Source of the DNA: Rutstroemia sp. NJR-2017a BVV2
Taxonomy: Eukaryota; Ascomycota; Leotiomycetes; Helotiales; Rutstroemiaceae
Length of the DNA: 64,000 nt
Assembly: GCA_002946415.1 (NCBI GenBank)
Contig: NJPS01000013.1
Coordinates: 496,001-560,000 of the forward strand
Direction: 5' to 3'
Part shown: in pieces, positions 44,845-55,095 of the stretch
How the letters are laid out: the number at the start of each line of letters is the position of its first letter
How positions within the stretch are numbered: position 1 is the stretch's first letter
Made by a program: the position numbers and the translations under genes
The notes under the pieces: model-generated
Seen by the model: only the letters and a program-made list of their open reading frames with translations
Told to the model about the DNA's origin: nothing
Databases searched by the model: none

Positions 44845-45750
44845 TCATCTCCCTACACCGGACACATTAATCACCAAATCAATGGTAAAAATTACGTCTT
44901 TCGTAGTCTCAATAAACGCCCAATCATCTTTCACGTGATTGCTGGTGCTGATTTGGCCTCCAAACTCTGTCGCCCAATCTGTAACATCCCACTCCAGTCC
45001 GTTTGTGGTGATGACAGATGGTTCTCTGATCGGTATTATTCCGACATGTTTCCCCAACCTGATCAAGCCTGATCCATCCTTAACCTTGATCTTATGCTTT
45101 CCACTCTTCAGGACAAATGTTATGGCTTCGCTAGAGAAGAGAAATATTTTGCCAGATGAGTAGTTGGGCTCCTGTTGAAACATGTACAAGTGGTGTAGCT
45201 GCGAAAGGCCTTGATCGACGCGTCCGCCTAGACCTCCGAGACACATAATATTTAGAGGCATCTTCAAACTCTTTGCGTTTTCAAGCTTGGCTTGGTGATT
45301 TCCTGAAGATGGACTCCACTCGGAGTCTGTGGGACGTTCGAAGGTCTTTGCATACTTGACGGCCTTTGTGAAATCGGTAGAGTATTGATCGTCGTCTCTG
45401 ATGATCTCAGTTCCATTATCTTTGAAATACTGCTTAAGACCAGAATCCATAGAATCAAAGTCCCCTATCACGGTATCGATATCGAGGTAATTGTTTGCCT
45501 TCTTCTCCTCCGCAAGACTGAAATGCGGCGACTGAGCGTTGAAGGGTGTGCTATGGTTCTTCTCATAGACCCGATTCGCACCTCCATCAGCCGCGATGTG
45601 ATAGATAGCATTGTCCCAGAGTCTTCTGTAAATGACAGATGGAAGCTCCAAAGGTTGGTTGAGGGCGATAAGCGCGAATCCCTTGTGGTTGGAGGGGTTG
45701 TCAGAAAAGACGTCGGCGGGGTGCCAGATGGTGACGTCGGAGGAATCCAT
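44845..45750 (-). CDS. thi80: Thiamine pyrophosphokinase
   Basis: It converts thiamine and ATP to thiamine pyrophosphate, the active cofactor of pyruvate and 2-oxoglutarate dehydrogenases and transketolase. The single exon encodes 301 residues, a normal length. The N-terminal Rossmann-like half shows AADGGANR (53-60), TVIGDFDSM (93-101) and DQYSTDFTKAVKYA (121-134), which hold the Mg and ATP residues. MCLGGLGGRVDQGLSQLHHL follows. The C-terminal beta domain includes GLIRLGKHVGIIPI and TTNGLEWDVTD, the thiamine-binding part of the dimer, and STSNH. ATG 45750 begins MDSSDVTIWHPADVF, as in relatives. It is divergent from mia40 with about 340 bp between start codons. Confidence 0.95.
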   Translation of the reverse strand: MDSSDVTIWHPADVFSDNPSNHKGFALIALNQPLELPSVIYRRLWDNAIYHIAADGGANRVYEKNHSTPFNAQSPHFSLAEEKKANNYLDIDTVIGDFDSMDSGLKQYFKDNGTEIIRDDDQYSTDFTKAVKYAKTFERPTDSEWSPSSGNHQAKLENAKSLKMPLNIMCLGGLGGRVDQGLSQLHHLYMFQQEPNYSSGKIFLFSSEAITFVLKSGKHKIKVKDGSGLIRLGKHVGIIPIREPSVITTNGLEWDVTDWATEFGGQISTSNHVKDDWAFIETTKDVIFTIDLVINVSGVGR

Positions 45751-46091
45751 GGTACGAGGATTGTGTAAGCCTTATGGAATCTCACCTGCTTGAGATGCTT
45801 CAACCAGAGGTATCTTCATGAATAACAACAGGTTGAAGCCGAGTGAACAGGCCTAAGGAAATAAAGCAGAAACGGGAAGCAAGCATCATCTTATCTAATC
45901 GCCGATCACATGATACTCATGCAAGCCACCAATCGGGAGGATCCGCAAAAAAATACGTACTATGAAGTAATTGATGCTTACAAAACGGTATTTTGAGCTA
46001 TTGTCAACAGTTCATTGAGTTAAAATAATCTTTCCTTTGTGTTTTTTCTGGCGTCTCACAAATTACTGTCATTAATCTGAGATCTTCCACC
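45751..46091. promoter_or_regulatory. Bidirectional promoter, thi80 / mia40
   Basis: Two housekeeping genes start on either side of this 341-bp gap. A CCAAT box is visible at 45929-45933. No TATA box is obvious on either side. Assignment as a shared promoter is inferred from layout. Confidence 0.5.
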
Positions 46092-47160
46092 ATGTTTAGA
46101 TCCGCTCTTCGAGCTGCGCCGAGACACCCAGCGTCATCGAAGCTGTTCATTAAGAACAGCGCTACGAGACGATTTCTAAGCACCGCACCACCCACACAAA
46201 AATCGAGGAGTTGGAAGAGTGCTGCAGCGCGATGGGGTCTGGCAGGTGCAGGAATATATTACTACAATACCAGCAACGTATTCGCAGAGGAACCGGAAGG
46301 TAGACAATTGCTTCTCGCGCAATAGTTTCGAAACAGATGTTGACTTTTGTTTAGCTACAATCCAGACACTCGATGAATCGTTACACAATGTCAAGGAATC
46401 AAACTTACCCACGATAGACGCAATTATGGAGGAGAAGCGACTACGACAGGCACAAGCAATTGCGGATCAAGAGAGAAAAGAGCACGAACAAGCTGCGAAA
46501 ACTGTGGCCGCAGAGGGGGCGAGCGAGGAGGGTGAGGAGGGTATGGAAGGATTACAAGGGGAAGCAGATCAACAAGGAGCATTCAATCCAGAGACCGGAG
46601 AGATCAATTGGGATTGCCCCTGCTTGGGAGGTATGGCAACTGGGCCGTGTGGTGAAGAGTTCAAGGCTGCATTCAGCTGCTTTGTTTACTCCAAGGAAGA
46701 GCCTAAGGGTGTTGATTGTATAGAAAAGTTCAAGTAAGTCTGCCGTAGTGGGCTTCCCTAGGCCGTGACTGACAGTTCATCCAGGGGTATGCAAGACTGT
46801 TTCCGACAACATCCAGAGACCTACGCATCGGAGTTGGAAGATGATGAGGATGAAGTCGAGCAGGAACTTCGTGCAAGAGATATGGCAAAGGAGGGAGAGG
46901 AACGATCAGTCGAGCCACAGACACCAAGCACATCAAAAGCTATCGAGTCGCCACCCAAGCCAGTAGAACCTGCATCGAGACCAACGAAACCTGTTTCTGA
47001 ACCAGCGGTAGAGGAAAACCGAGACAATATGGGCGCAGCTCCGAAAAAACAGGAACATTTCCGTGACAGCCGAAACGCAAAGTCGGAAACTGTAGAGCAT
47101 GTAGGGGACGAGGGTGGAGAGTTGCTACCAAAAGCAGCATTTGATGCTAGGACGAAATGA
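46092..47160 (+). CDS. mia40: Mitochondrial intermembrane-space oxidoreductase Mia40
   Basis: Mia40 is the import receptor and disulfide donor for small Cys-rich proteins of the mitochondrial intermembrane space. Three exons (46092-46299, 46355-46733, 46785-47160) with 55- and 51-nt introns join in frame to 320 residues. A presequence ([18 protein letters not shown]) and one span ([14 protein letters not shown]) anchor it in the inner membrane. The redox pair is the CPC motif at 157-159. The twin CX9C helices are C168/C178 and C191/C201, and the second intron falls inside the last CX9C. After the core, about 120 residues of acidic, Pro/Glu-rich tail follow, as in other filamentous fungi. All catalytic cysteines are present. 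Confidence 0.95.
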
Positions 47161-47553
47161 AAAGAAAAGCTGTACTGATTATGTATAAGATGTATCATCA
47201 AGGTCTCAAAAAGGGTTATAGTGGCCGTCTAATACTTGTACAGCAATAAATAAAAATCTCCCAGAAGTTCTCACTAGATGATCTATTTCTATGTGTGGCT
47301 GCCAATGTCTTAGGGATTTGCGTCTTGGTTCCTGGATCTTCAAAATAATGGTGGGGTGATGTGGAACCCGGACACTGCCGTAGAACGCCAGAATAGGAAA
47401 ACTGGTGTCGATATAAACAAACTATGACTGTCCCACAGGTCTTGAAGCCGGTGTTGAATCCAAGTCTGCATGTCTCCTAAAAGTGTTCCTGCATTCTATC
47501 TAAACGAGTTCAAGCCCCGGACGGACCACACCTTATTTTCACCATACAAAAAA

Positions 47554-47574
47554 CTCGTTCACGCCGTGAACGAG
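47554..47574. repeat. 21-bp perfect palindrome (10-bp arms, 1-base centre)
   Basis: The arms are ctcgttcacg and cgtgaacgag around a single c. They would form a hairpin or act as a dimeric protein site. Confidence 0.85.
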
Positions 47575-47575
47575 G

Positions 47576-47628
47576 AAAATTAAGGTTAGCAAGGAAAACT
47601 AAGGTTAGGAAAACTAAGGTTAGGTTAA
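47576..47628. repeat. Three direct repeats of AAAACTAAGGTTAG
   Basis: Near-identical 14- to 15-base units follow the palindrome, separated by short spacers. The last runs into aaggttaggttaag. Confidence 0.75.
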
Positions 47629-47873
47629 GAACAACTGCGACGAGCAGTGCCTGACTGACTCGGGTGTGCGGGCTTGAATAGCCACAATCTGGGGTTCCGA
47701 ACTCCCCGCATACCTGGTATACTGTAGATTCACTGAAAGAATGCTACTTCATTATGTCTTCCAACCTAAGAGAACGCCGCTGTATCGCGCGACCTTTCTA
47801 CCTTTTGCGAGGAGCTAGATAAAATGGGGCCATCACAAAACGAGCTACCTTTTACCAGAAAAGCCATTGCTAA

Positions 47874-48230
47874 AGCTTTCTTTGTCTCGATATCTCAGAT
47901 AACGAACTGTCGGACGATCATATTCGGCCTGTTGCCTCACAGCCTCTGACTACCAACGAAATCAAAGAACGCAATGAAGTCACTTTATTGACCCTACCCG
48001 CAGAGCTTCGACTCCGAATTTACAACTACCTCCCTATAAGCCGATTTGACCGTATGGACAATCCCTCCTGGGCGGTGGGACATACAGATCAAAAGAAGAT
48101 TTGGCTCCATATGATTCGAGCTCCACAATATAGGACAATGGAACCAAATATATTAGGGACCTGCAAATGGATATATCAAGAAGGAGTCTCGATACTCTAC
48201 ACGCAGAATGTCTTCAACCAACACAGCTGA
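47874..48230 (+). pseudogene. F-box/2EXR-like protein, partial or decayed
   Basis: The frame is open from 47874 to 48230 and contains LLTLPAELRLRIYNYLPISR, the start motif of fungal F-box-like/2EXR proteins. It continues with EPNILGTCKWIYQEGVSILYTQNVF, which is also typical. No in-frame ATG precedes it. An ATG at 47824 is in another frame. The frame stops where the family normally continues. A good branch site and acceptor (agctaac...CCCTAG at 48272) lie just beyond, followed by another open 62-codon frame, but no strong donor fits the phase. I read it as a truncated copy, or as a gene with introns I cannot resolve. Confidence 0.35.
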
Positions 48231-48329
48231 AAAGCTCAAAAGGATAGAACATAAGCTAACATCCGTCCCTAGGTCCCGAGAAACACCCCGTGACGAGAGA
48301 TCCCGTCGTAAGGGGATGTCAGTTCGTAT

Positions 48330-48947
48330 CTACACCTCTTTCTTCATATTATCACAAAGATCCCGTAGAAACCACGGACGTATGTCTTGATATTGCGCCC
48401 AACCATGTTGACCACACTGTCCGTGCCTCAGCATGGCAACGAAGACATCCCCATACATAGCACTCAAGGGCTTGAGGATCTGAGGAACGTGATGATTTCG
48501 TTGCATAGACGACTCCTCGTCGAAACAATAGATTGTCATATACAGCCCATCAACTTCCCAATGTTGTTGCTGTCTCAATTGTGTAATTTCCCAATCTCTG
48601 CGGCACGAATCTTGTTTAACGTCCCAGAATGACCAAACGTCCGGGATATGTGAAGGGAAGAAGTCGGGTAATACGCGGACCGTCCTGCTAGTTGTTGGTA
48701 CACGCACCGGATGAGGTGCGCTTCCGTTGGCCGGAATTCGATACACGAGTACGTTGGCGGTTGGCGGGGATTTTGGTGGAAAAAGCCAACTCTTGACCAC
48801 TTCAATGGATAGAAAAATCAACAGGATAGCGATAAGGACGAGATAGGCGAAGATAAGTATGAGAAGAGGGCCTAACACAACGTCTTGTACGCGTTCTCGA
48901 AATCTCTGAAACGAGCTAGCTTCTCTGCAAACCAATCTGTTGTCCAT
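48330..48947 (-). CDS. Hypothetical single-pass membrane protein
   Basis: An intact 205-residue frame starts at ATG 48947. A strongly hydrophobic stretch at about 25-50 (VVLGPLLILIFAYLVLIAILLIFLSIEVV) is bounded by basic residues and predicts one signal-anchor helix. The rest is soluble, with five or six Cys and a Trp-rich segment (IPDVWSFWDVKQDSCRRDW). It is convergent with, and partly antisense to, the possible continuation of the F-box-like frame. I recognise no family. Confidence 0.5.
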   Translation of the reverse strand: MDNRLVCREASSFQRFRERVQDVVLGPLLILIFAYLVLIAILLIFLSIEVVKSWLFPPKSPPTANVLVYRIPANGSAPHPVRVPTTSRTVRVLPDFFPSHIPDVWSFWDVKQDSCRRDWEITQLRQQQHWEVDGLYMTIYCFDEESSMQRNHHVPQILKPLSAMYGDVFVAMLRHGQCGQHGWAQYQDIRPWFLRDLCDNMKKEV

Positions 48948-49277
48948 GTTTAGATAGTGATAAGAGAGCAGGAGCTATAGAATAGAAAGGGTTAGAACTA
49001 TCTCCTGTGAACCTTCTGTCGAGCCGCCTACGTCAGCAATGATGAATGAAGACGAAGCTTCGTGGGGTTAAGCGAGAATCCGAGCTTCAGCCACACCTTG
49101 CTCTTTCTTCCCAGTTTCTCACATGCTCCCTTCACCACACCACTTTTTCATCATACACCAATCTGATTTGACCGGTTTCTCTACGTCAAACCAAAGTTTC
49201 CTCCCCTTCCACCTTAACTCTATTACGATCCCCCCCGACACAATTATCTTGTGATACACAAACAGTAAACAATCAAG
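48948..49277. promoter_or_regulatory. Divergent upstream region
   Basis: This 330-bp gap lies between the start codons of the small membrane protein and the OM14-like gene. It is pyrimidine-rich just before 49278, as is common in fungal 5' UTRs. No specific site is recognised. Confidence 0.4.
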
Positions 49278-50006
49278 ATGTCTTACGCACAAGCAGCTGC
49301 TTCCGGCCCGCAACAAACAGACGAGGAGGTATGTATTGTTGATCTCTGCACTCACCGCATGACCGTACTTCCTTGGCCCGCCTGCACGCAGACAGACTGC
49401 GGTCCAGCCCAGCCCCGTTCACTCCTTTGGCAATGTCCTGCATCCTCTTCACGATCGCCTTCTAACATAGACTCAAATAGAAACGTGCCCCACCCCCACC
49501 ATCCATCATCCCAAACGAGTCGGCGTCCACCTCCTCTCTGATCGACGTCGACACCGACAGCGTGCACACCGTCCCCTCGGACTTCTCGTCCCAGCCAGTA
49601 CAGACTGAAACACAAGCCAACCGCATCGACAAAGAGGCTGAACAAATCGAGACTCGCATTCACAAGGCTAAGGACAAGGCTAAGGAATCTTCCGCTGGCA
49701 AAAAGTCAAAGAAGGCAAAGAGCCGCATTCAGGATAACAGCGACAACCCTGTATTCGTCGGAAACGCAGTCGCTGTGGTGGCCTTGAGCGCAGGATTGGG
49801 CTTTGGTGCTTACAGGAAATACGCTGCGGGGGAGTTGACCTGGAAGGTTGTAGGAGGGTGGATGGGTGTCGTCGGTGCTTTCGCTTTGGGCGATTACTGG
49901 TTGAGCTCGTAAGTTATTCTATGGAAGCGCAAAGCTCGGAGATAGCCGGGACTAACATCACAATTACAGATATCTCTTCAAGAACAAGTACCCTCCTAAG
50001 AAGTAA
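49278..50006 (+). CDS. OM14-like mitochondrial outer-membrane protein
   Basis: OM14 is an abundant fungal outer-membrane protein that links ribosomes and porin to mitochondria. Exons are 49278-49328 (17 codons, MSYAQAAASGPQQTDEE), 49481-49908 and 49970-50006, all joining in frame to 171 residues. The first intron is 152 nt and the last 61 nt. A Pro/Ser/acid-rich head and a Lys-rich coiled region lead to the C-terminal domain. There NPVFVGNAVAVVALSAGLGFGAYRKY and WKVVGGWMGVVGAFALGDYWL give two membrane spans separated by a short charged loop. The end is YLFKNKYPPKK. This resembles the OM14 C-terminal domain of filamentous fungi. The assignment rests on layout and motif memory. Confidence 0.75.
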
Positions 50007-51529
50007 AGGAATTGGGAACGTCTATGTTGTAGCCATTGTTCATAGGTTGGGCTCACAAATTACTGGCGTGGTTAAGGGATTGGTCCACTTTAAGTCTTTT
50101 GAAATGACTTTATATTTGGTTATACTATTGCGAAACTCTCATCTCATACGTCCTTTTTGAATTTGACGGATTCGGGTTGTGTGACATTATGGGTGCTTGA
50201 TGTCTGTTAACCACTTTACTGGGAATGGTCTCAACACTAATGAAAGGTGCCTTTATGAGTATCGGCTTCTGCTGGTTGAAATATGATGTCTCAGCGTACA
50301 AAGTTATTCCATACTTTCCAATTGCTTCGTATATTTCCTCCAAATTGAGGTCTTGCTCTGAGGTCGGTTTTATTTTTCCGGTTCGATGTGTCGTCGCCTT
50401 CCAACATCAGGTGACAGGATGATGAGCTGCCTCTAGGCAGGATCATAGGCGGAGAAGCCGTGGAGCTCATCATCAGTGAAGGGCAAGATAGATTCTTTGT
50501 CCGCGACAACTACTTTGTGCAAAACCCACCTACACTGCGCAGCAATTCGCTGACCCCGTGACTTAAATGTTTAAGGACTCAGATTTTAATTATTGAGGGG
50601 TAATTCTCTATTATAACCCAGAATTCAGGCTGAGATGTCAAGCAGAAATTCTTTTGTAAATTTGCGGACAGCAGAAGAGCCTTTGGTGTGACATCCATAT
50701 TTTTCGCAAATAGCATGCTGAGGCAATTTGATAGGACCGTGCCCAGCGCTCGATGGCCTGCAAACTCGAAGGTCTTGGTGTTATTGTCGCGGTTGCCGTT
50801 TCTCGTTTTTCTTGATTTGAACCCCGCACCCCCTCCCTCGTAGTTGAGGTTGACACCCGAGTATGCAAAGTGCAATCTGGCTTTGAACCTGCTTTTCGGC
50901 TGCCATGACTATATTCCATGTGTTCATCAAGCATTCGCAATGGTGTTGCGTGTTTGGTGTGTAGAACTGGAGAGTGAGGAGTCGGGAGAAAAGAGATTGT
51001 TTGCAGGTGGAGAGTTAATGGCTTTAGTATCCTTGGAGTTTTTGTCGTTGTCTTCCTGAAAGTTATCTTTGACCCGAGTGAGAGCAAAATGGAGGATATC
51101 ATCTTCATCGCAAGCTTGGGTGAATAGGAATATGATCGCATTGCTAAACTTTCTGTGGAAACTTTTGGACTAAAAACTCTGAAGGCAGCTCCCGAATGCT
51201 GCAACTCCCCATCGAGTTGAATACTGTGAGTCTGTGAATATCTAAATGAAGTAACATATGCTTGTCGAGGATAAAACCATGCTGAAAAAATAAGAAATGG
51301 TATCCGTAAGTGTAGAACCATGCTGAAAAATAAGAAGCGTATCCTTAAGTAGAACCCGTGCTTTCCCATAAAGAAGTTCCGACCCATCATGAAAATGTGT
51401 CCGCCATACCTTCATCCTATATGCTCGAATCGATATCCTCCGTTTATCACCACCCCCCAAATGTATCACCACCACCTAATCCTCCGTTCATCAAAACCCC
51501 CACCCCCACCCCAAATGCATCACCACCAT
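50007..51529. other. Intergenic stretch
   Basis: This is 1.5 kb with no supportable gene. A 41-bp near-duplicate occurs at 51275 and 51316 (both starting aaccatgctgaaaaa). Several long minus-strand frames lack ATG starts and recognisable domains. Confidence 0.4.
51275..51357. repeat. Imperfect 41-bp tandem duplication
   Basis: Two copies begin aaccatgctgaaaaa at 51275 and 51316 and share the following taagaa and gtatcc blocks with a few differences. Confidence 0.75.
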
Positions 51530-52606
51530 CTACTCCTCAACCTCACCATAATCTCCTACCCTCTCAGACCAACTCATTCCAGCGTCACGGCATTTCTCTG
51601 ACCTCTTCCCAGAATGTTCATGGACCTCGCAGATGCAGCTCTTTTCTAGTCGCAACCTGCCTGTCCTGCCATTCTTCAACCAACCACTACTCACATTCAC
51701 AATGTCTGCTGCCAAGTCTGGAAACTCCTTCATCAACTTTTGGATATCATCTGGTTGAATGTCCTTGACCACCCCTCCTTCCTTTCCTCCACTTGCTCTA
51801 TTCTTCTCCTTTCTCCCGGCGGTGAGATTGACAAAGGCCAAATGTCCAGCTACAAGCTTGCGCAGGCCACAGTCCTTCCGAGTGCTCATGTAAGCAAATC
51901 TGACCTCCCCGATGCTAGGTTTTTCCTGCTTAGATAAATACAGAATACCGATTTTTGTGACGATGACGTCCTTCGCAAGGCCAAATCCCATCGTCTCTGC
52001 AACCTTGTAGATAGCCATGTAGTGCCTGACTGCTCTGTGAATGTCATCTTTTGTGTCGTAGACGGGCAGGTCTTTACTGTAAAGGAATTGAACGACGCCG
52101 GCAAATGCAGAGACGGGAAATTTGAGAAAAGGCTCGCGATGTTCTTGAATCTGGACGTCGGTGGGGTGGATATTGCAGGACGCCAAAAAGGCTGCACAAT
52201 GCAAGGCAAGGGGTTTCATGTGGATCGTGAACGGCGTCTTAGACTCTGATATGTAGAGTACGATCATTCTGCCGCCGAGGAAGCTATCGATGGTGGTATT
52301 AGTATGTGTTGCTACAAGGGACAAGTTGGGGAAGGCTTACTCATTGTAAGTTCTACGAGCTGGGAGTGCGGGCGCGTTGGCAGATGATCCAGGAGCAGAG
52401 TGAGCATCGAGTTTGGCAGAGCTCGTTTCAGTCTTTGAAAGTCCTCGAGCATTAGCCTCCCCGGACTTGGCTGGTCTAGCCTCCGGACTTGCTGTCCGTG
52501 ATGGTTGAGGATGTTATTCGGCTCTACGTGGTCGTTTTGACGAGACGAAAATTTCTTCATCAGAATCATCAATGATATGATGTCCTCGGGTGCGCTTTGC
52601 GGACAT
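51530..52606 (-). CDS. BTB/POZ-domain protein
   Basis: Fungal BTB proteins bind partners such as cullin-3 or act in transcription. The start is ATG 52606 (MSAKRTRGHHIIDDSDEE, then SSKRPRR, a nuclear-type basic end). A short disordered head leads to the BTB fold, which begins near DFLGGRMIVLYIS and continues FTIHMKPLALHCAAFLAS and VVQFLYSKDLPVY. The well-supported intron is 52284-52340 (GTAAGC, actaata, GATAG). Between the head and the fold there is an in-frame TAA at 52514-52516. It disappears only if a 36-nt intron (52492-52527, GTAGAG...GACAG) is removed, which also keeps frame. With both introns the product is 327 residues. Otherwise the gene is broken. Other domains are absent. Confidence 0.65.
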
Positions 52607-55095
52607 GATGTTGTATGTGGCGTGTAGGAGATGCGACTGCGGCTGAACGGAGTGAGCTGATTGTGAAGCAAGAACAAGTAGGAAGATCCAAGATACCTGT
52701 TATTTTTTTGATAGTTGAAAGATCAATAGCTTTCTCCGAGCAATGATGAAAACTAGTTGCAAGATGAACAGAAAAGCTGATTGACAGATATGAGTTGTTC
52801 AGCTAGATATCTGAAGATATAATGATACCTCTGATAAGAGAACAGACGCGAATAGAAAAGACTGATTGAAGGTGAGGACTTGTTGAAGGTGAAGTTTGAA
52901 TTGGGGAACTCTGACTGGGGAGAGGTGTTGTGTGTAAATGAAATGGAATAAGTTGGAATTCGGAAGAGATCCTTGAGATTAAATAGAAGACTCAACCTAA
53001 ATCTGAAATAGGAAAGAACGACAGGATAGTGAATTAAATCTGAAAGCGGGGTGAGGGTCGAGTTCTGGGTAAGGTAAAGGTGAAGTGAGCAGAATATATG
53101 GTTCGTGCTGCTGCCTCGCTGCCTTGGGATTCCAGGTACTCGCCGGTGCAGGTGAGTTGATGTGAAAGTGAATACTAATTGGCAAGTTTCACAGAACCGT
53201 GGAAAATATAGAAGAAGCAGATGTAAACACTAGGAACTTCCTATTATCAGGATGCCTAGGTATGAGGATGCCTAGTTGTATGGAGTAGAAGGAAGTCAAA
53301 TCAACGTTACAACCACCTCAATTCATACCATTCCAGAGATGAAATCATAGCTTGCAGCCAGATATGTTCAAGTGACTTCACAAAAGAAATTCCTTTAGAT
53401 AGGCAGCTGTTCGTTGCAAGAAGCCTGTTCGACCCTCAGGCCGCAAGGATGTGACAAGCCTGTCCTACGAAGAGAAGATTTTTGCTTGATGGTATAGGCG
53501 ACGTATCGGCACGTTTCGTCAGGTGAACGTCCGGCACCATCACCAAACGCATCATCTCCATGATGACCCAGATCACCTAAACCAAAGCTCGCTTGATCGA
53601 AAAGGTATCTAATACAATATCTTATATTGTCTAGGATATGTTCGGCAACAGTGACCAGCTATGATATACTGTCCCGAATCGACCAGTTTTTCTGAGCGAT
53701 AGAGTCCGCAGAAACCACCCCGCTGTGCTTGGAACCAACTCGGATGATTGTACCGAACACTCCAGATTCGAAATAACTTCTCGAAACAAACATGGAGAAG
53801 CCCGCCCAGAAGATGGATGCACCTCCAAGACCGCCAATGCACATGATACAAGCAGACTTTCTCAGGTTGAATGTGACGTTCGAGTGGATGAAAAGTATCA
53901 AAAACAGTGTAGATGATCTTATCCAATGATATCTCGAGTCAATCAGAACACCCGTGGAGAACTGTGTTGATAGTATGGTGCGGAATGGGTAAATTGGCCA
54001 TCTCTTCGGATTGTTGACAGTCTTCGTGGCGTATTACTGAAATGACAGATGTAACGACAAGGTTACAAGCACTCGTAAAATATCTTGTGAAGTACGTGAA
54101 AAGCTACGCCAATCTCCATAGCATTAGGCATTTCAGCTTTGATGACATAGCTGCAGCGACTCATTTCATAACAGGATCTGTAGTTCGTTAATGAACAGAA
54201 ATACGTGGGGAAGATTCATACGTTGGGAAGTTGGTACTGACTCATGTCTTCCAACATTTGAGCAGACGGATCCAACATAATTGCTCTTGGGTCAGGACGA
54301 CGCTAAAGGAGGGCAGTTTGGATAGCTTAAATATTCACATTGTTGAAGGAAGCCAGGATATATTCCATCGATATTAGTACTCAAATCCTCAAGGCTGCTG
54401 GAGAGCGTCTGTTGGCGTCAGCGGAATATTGCTGATAGGGTTTCGCCGCAAAATCGTGTTTGAAGCAGTTCGAAGGTATTCTTAAGACGAGGAAAAAAGC
54501 CGATATAGGCTGATGTCCAATATGGCACCTGTCACACTTTACTCAATCTACGTCTGTTCTCTTGTCTGGCTGAGCTGCATATGGAGTGAGTGGTAGCATT
54601 GAGCCGGAGAAAGGACGTCTTTGGGACCTCGAACAACGGGAAACCGAAAAAGAGACAGCAAGTGTTCCGGAGTGGCTTTCCATATTCAGTGGTTCATGAA
54701 AGTTTGACTCCATACAAATTGTAAAGCATTGTTTGCGAAACATGCTGCACCGTTCCGTGCATATATGTGTAGGTGATCGATTGGTCTCACCTACTTGTTC
54801 TGTTTGTTTTTACCCCACCGCACGGTAGCAGGGGACTGATAAGTGCCTATAATTAGCCCCTATTTTATACCGACGCCCATGTATTTATTGACGACATCGA
54901 TTGAATCCCCCAACCTCTTCTCTTTCAGTATTCCACGCGACCATTTATCTTCATTTTGCTCATTCAGATCCGGCTCTAAATTTCAATTGAAGCTGTTATA
55001 TGGGAAGTCGCTTGACATTCTCAGCAATCCGCCGTACACGATTTAATCCATTCATCAAAGCACATCGCATACTTGGCATTCGTACTGCTGCAAAC
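52607..55095. other. Intergenic stretch with possible gene debris
   Basis: Upstream of the BTB gene there are only short frames. Around 53609-53926, minus-strand frames overlap in different phases and one is hydrophobic (GGLGGASIFWAGFSMFVSRSYF), which suggests a decayed membrane protein. The remaining sequence to 55.1 kb shows nothing firm. Confidence 0.35.

Larger units (their letters stand above)
47161..47873. other. Intergenic stretch with palindrome and AAGGTTAG repeats
   Basis: This region lies downstream of mia40. It holds a 21-bp palindrome at 47554-47574 directly followed by three aaaactaaggttag-type repeats. An ATG at 47824 opens a short frame that runs into the next F-box-like frame in a different phase. 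Confidence 0.5.

Noticed and set aside
47500..47530. tRNA-like GTTCAAGCCC motif
   Set aside because: The flanking bases do not form a T-stem, and no acceptor or anticodon arm could be drawn. No tRNA was found elsewhere either.
50638..51390. 250-codon minus-strand frame
   Set aside because: No recognisable domain, patchy hydrophobicity typical of non-coding AT-rich DNA, and it spans an imperfect tandem duplication.
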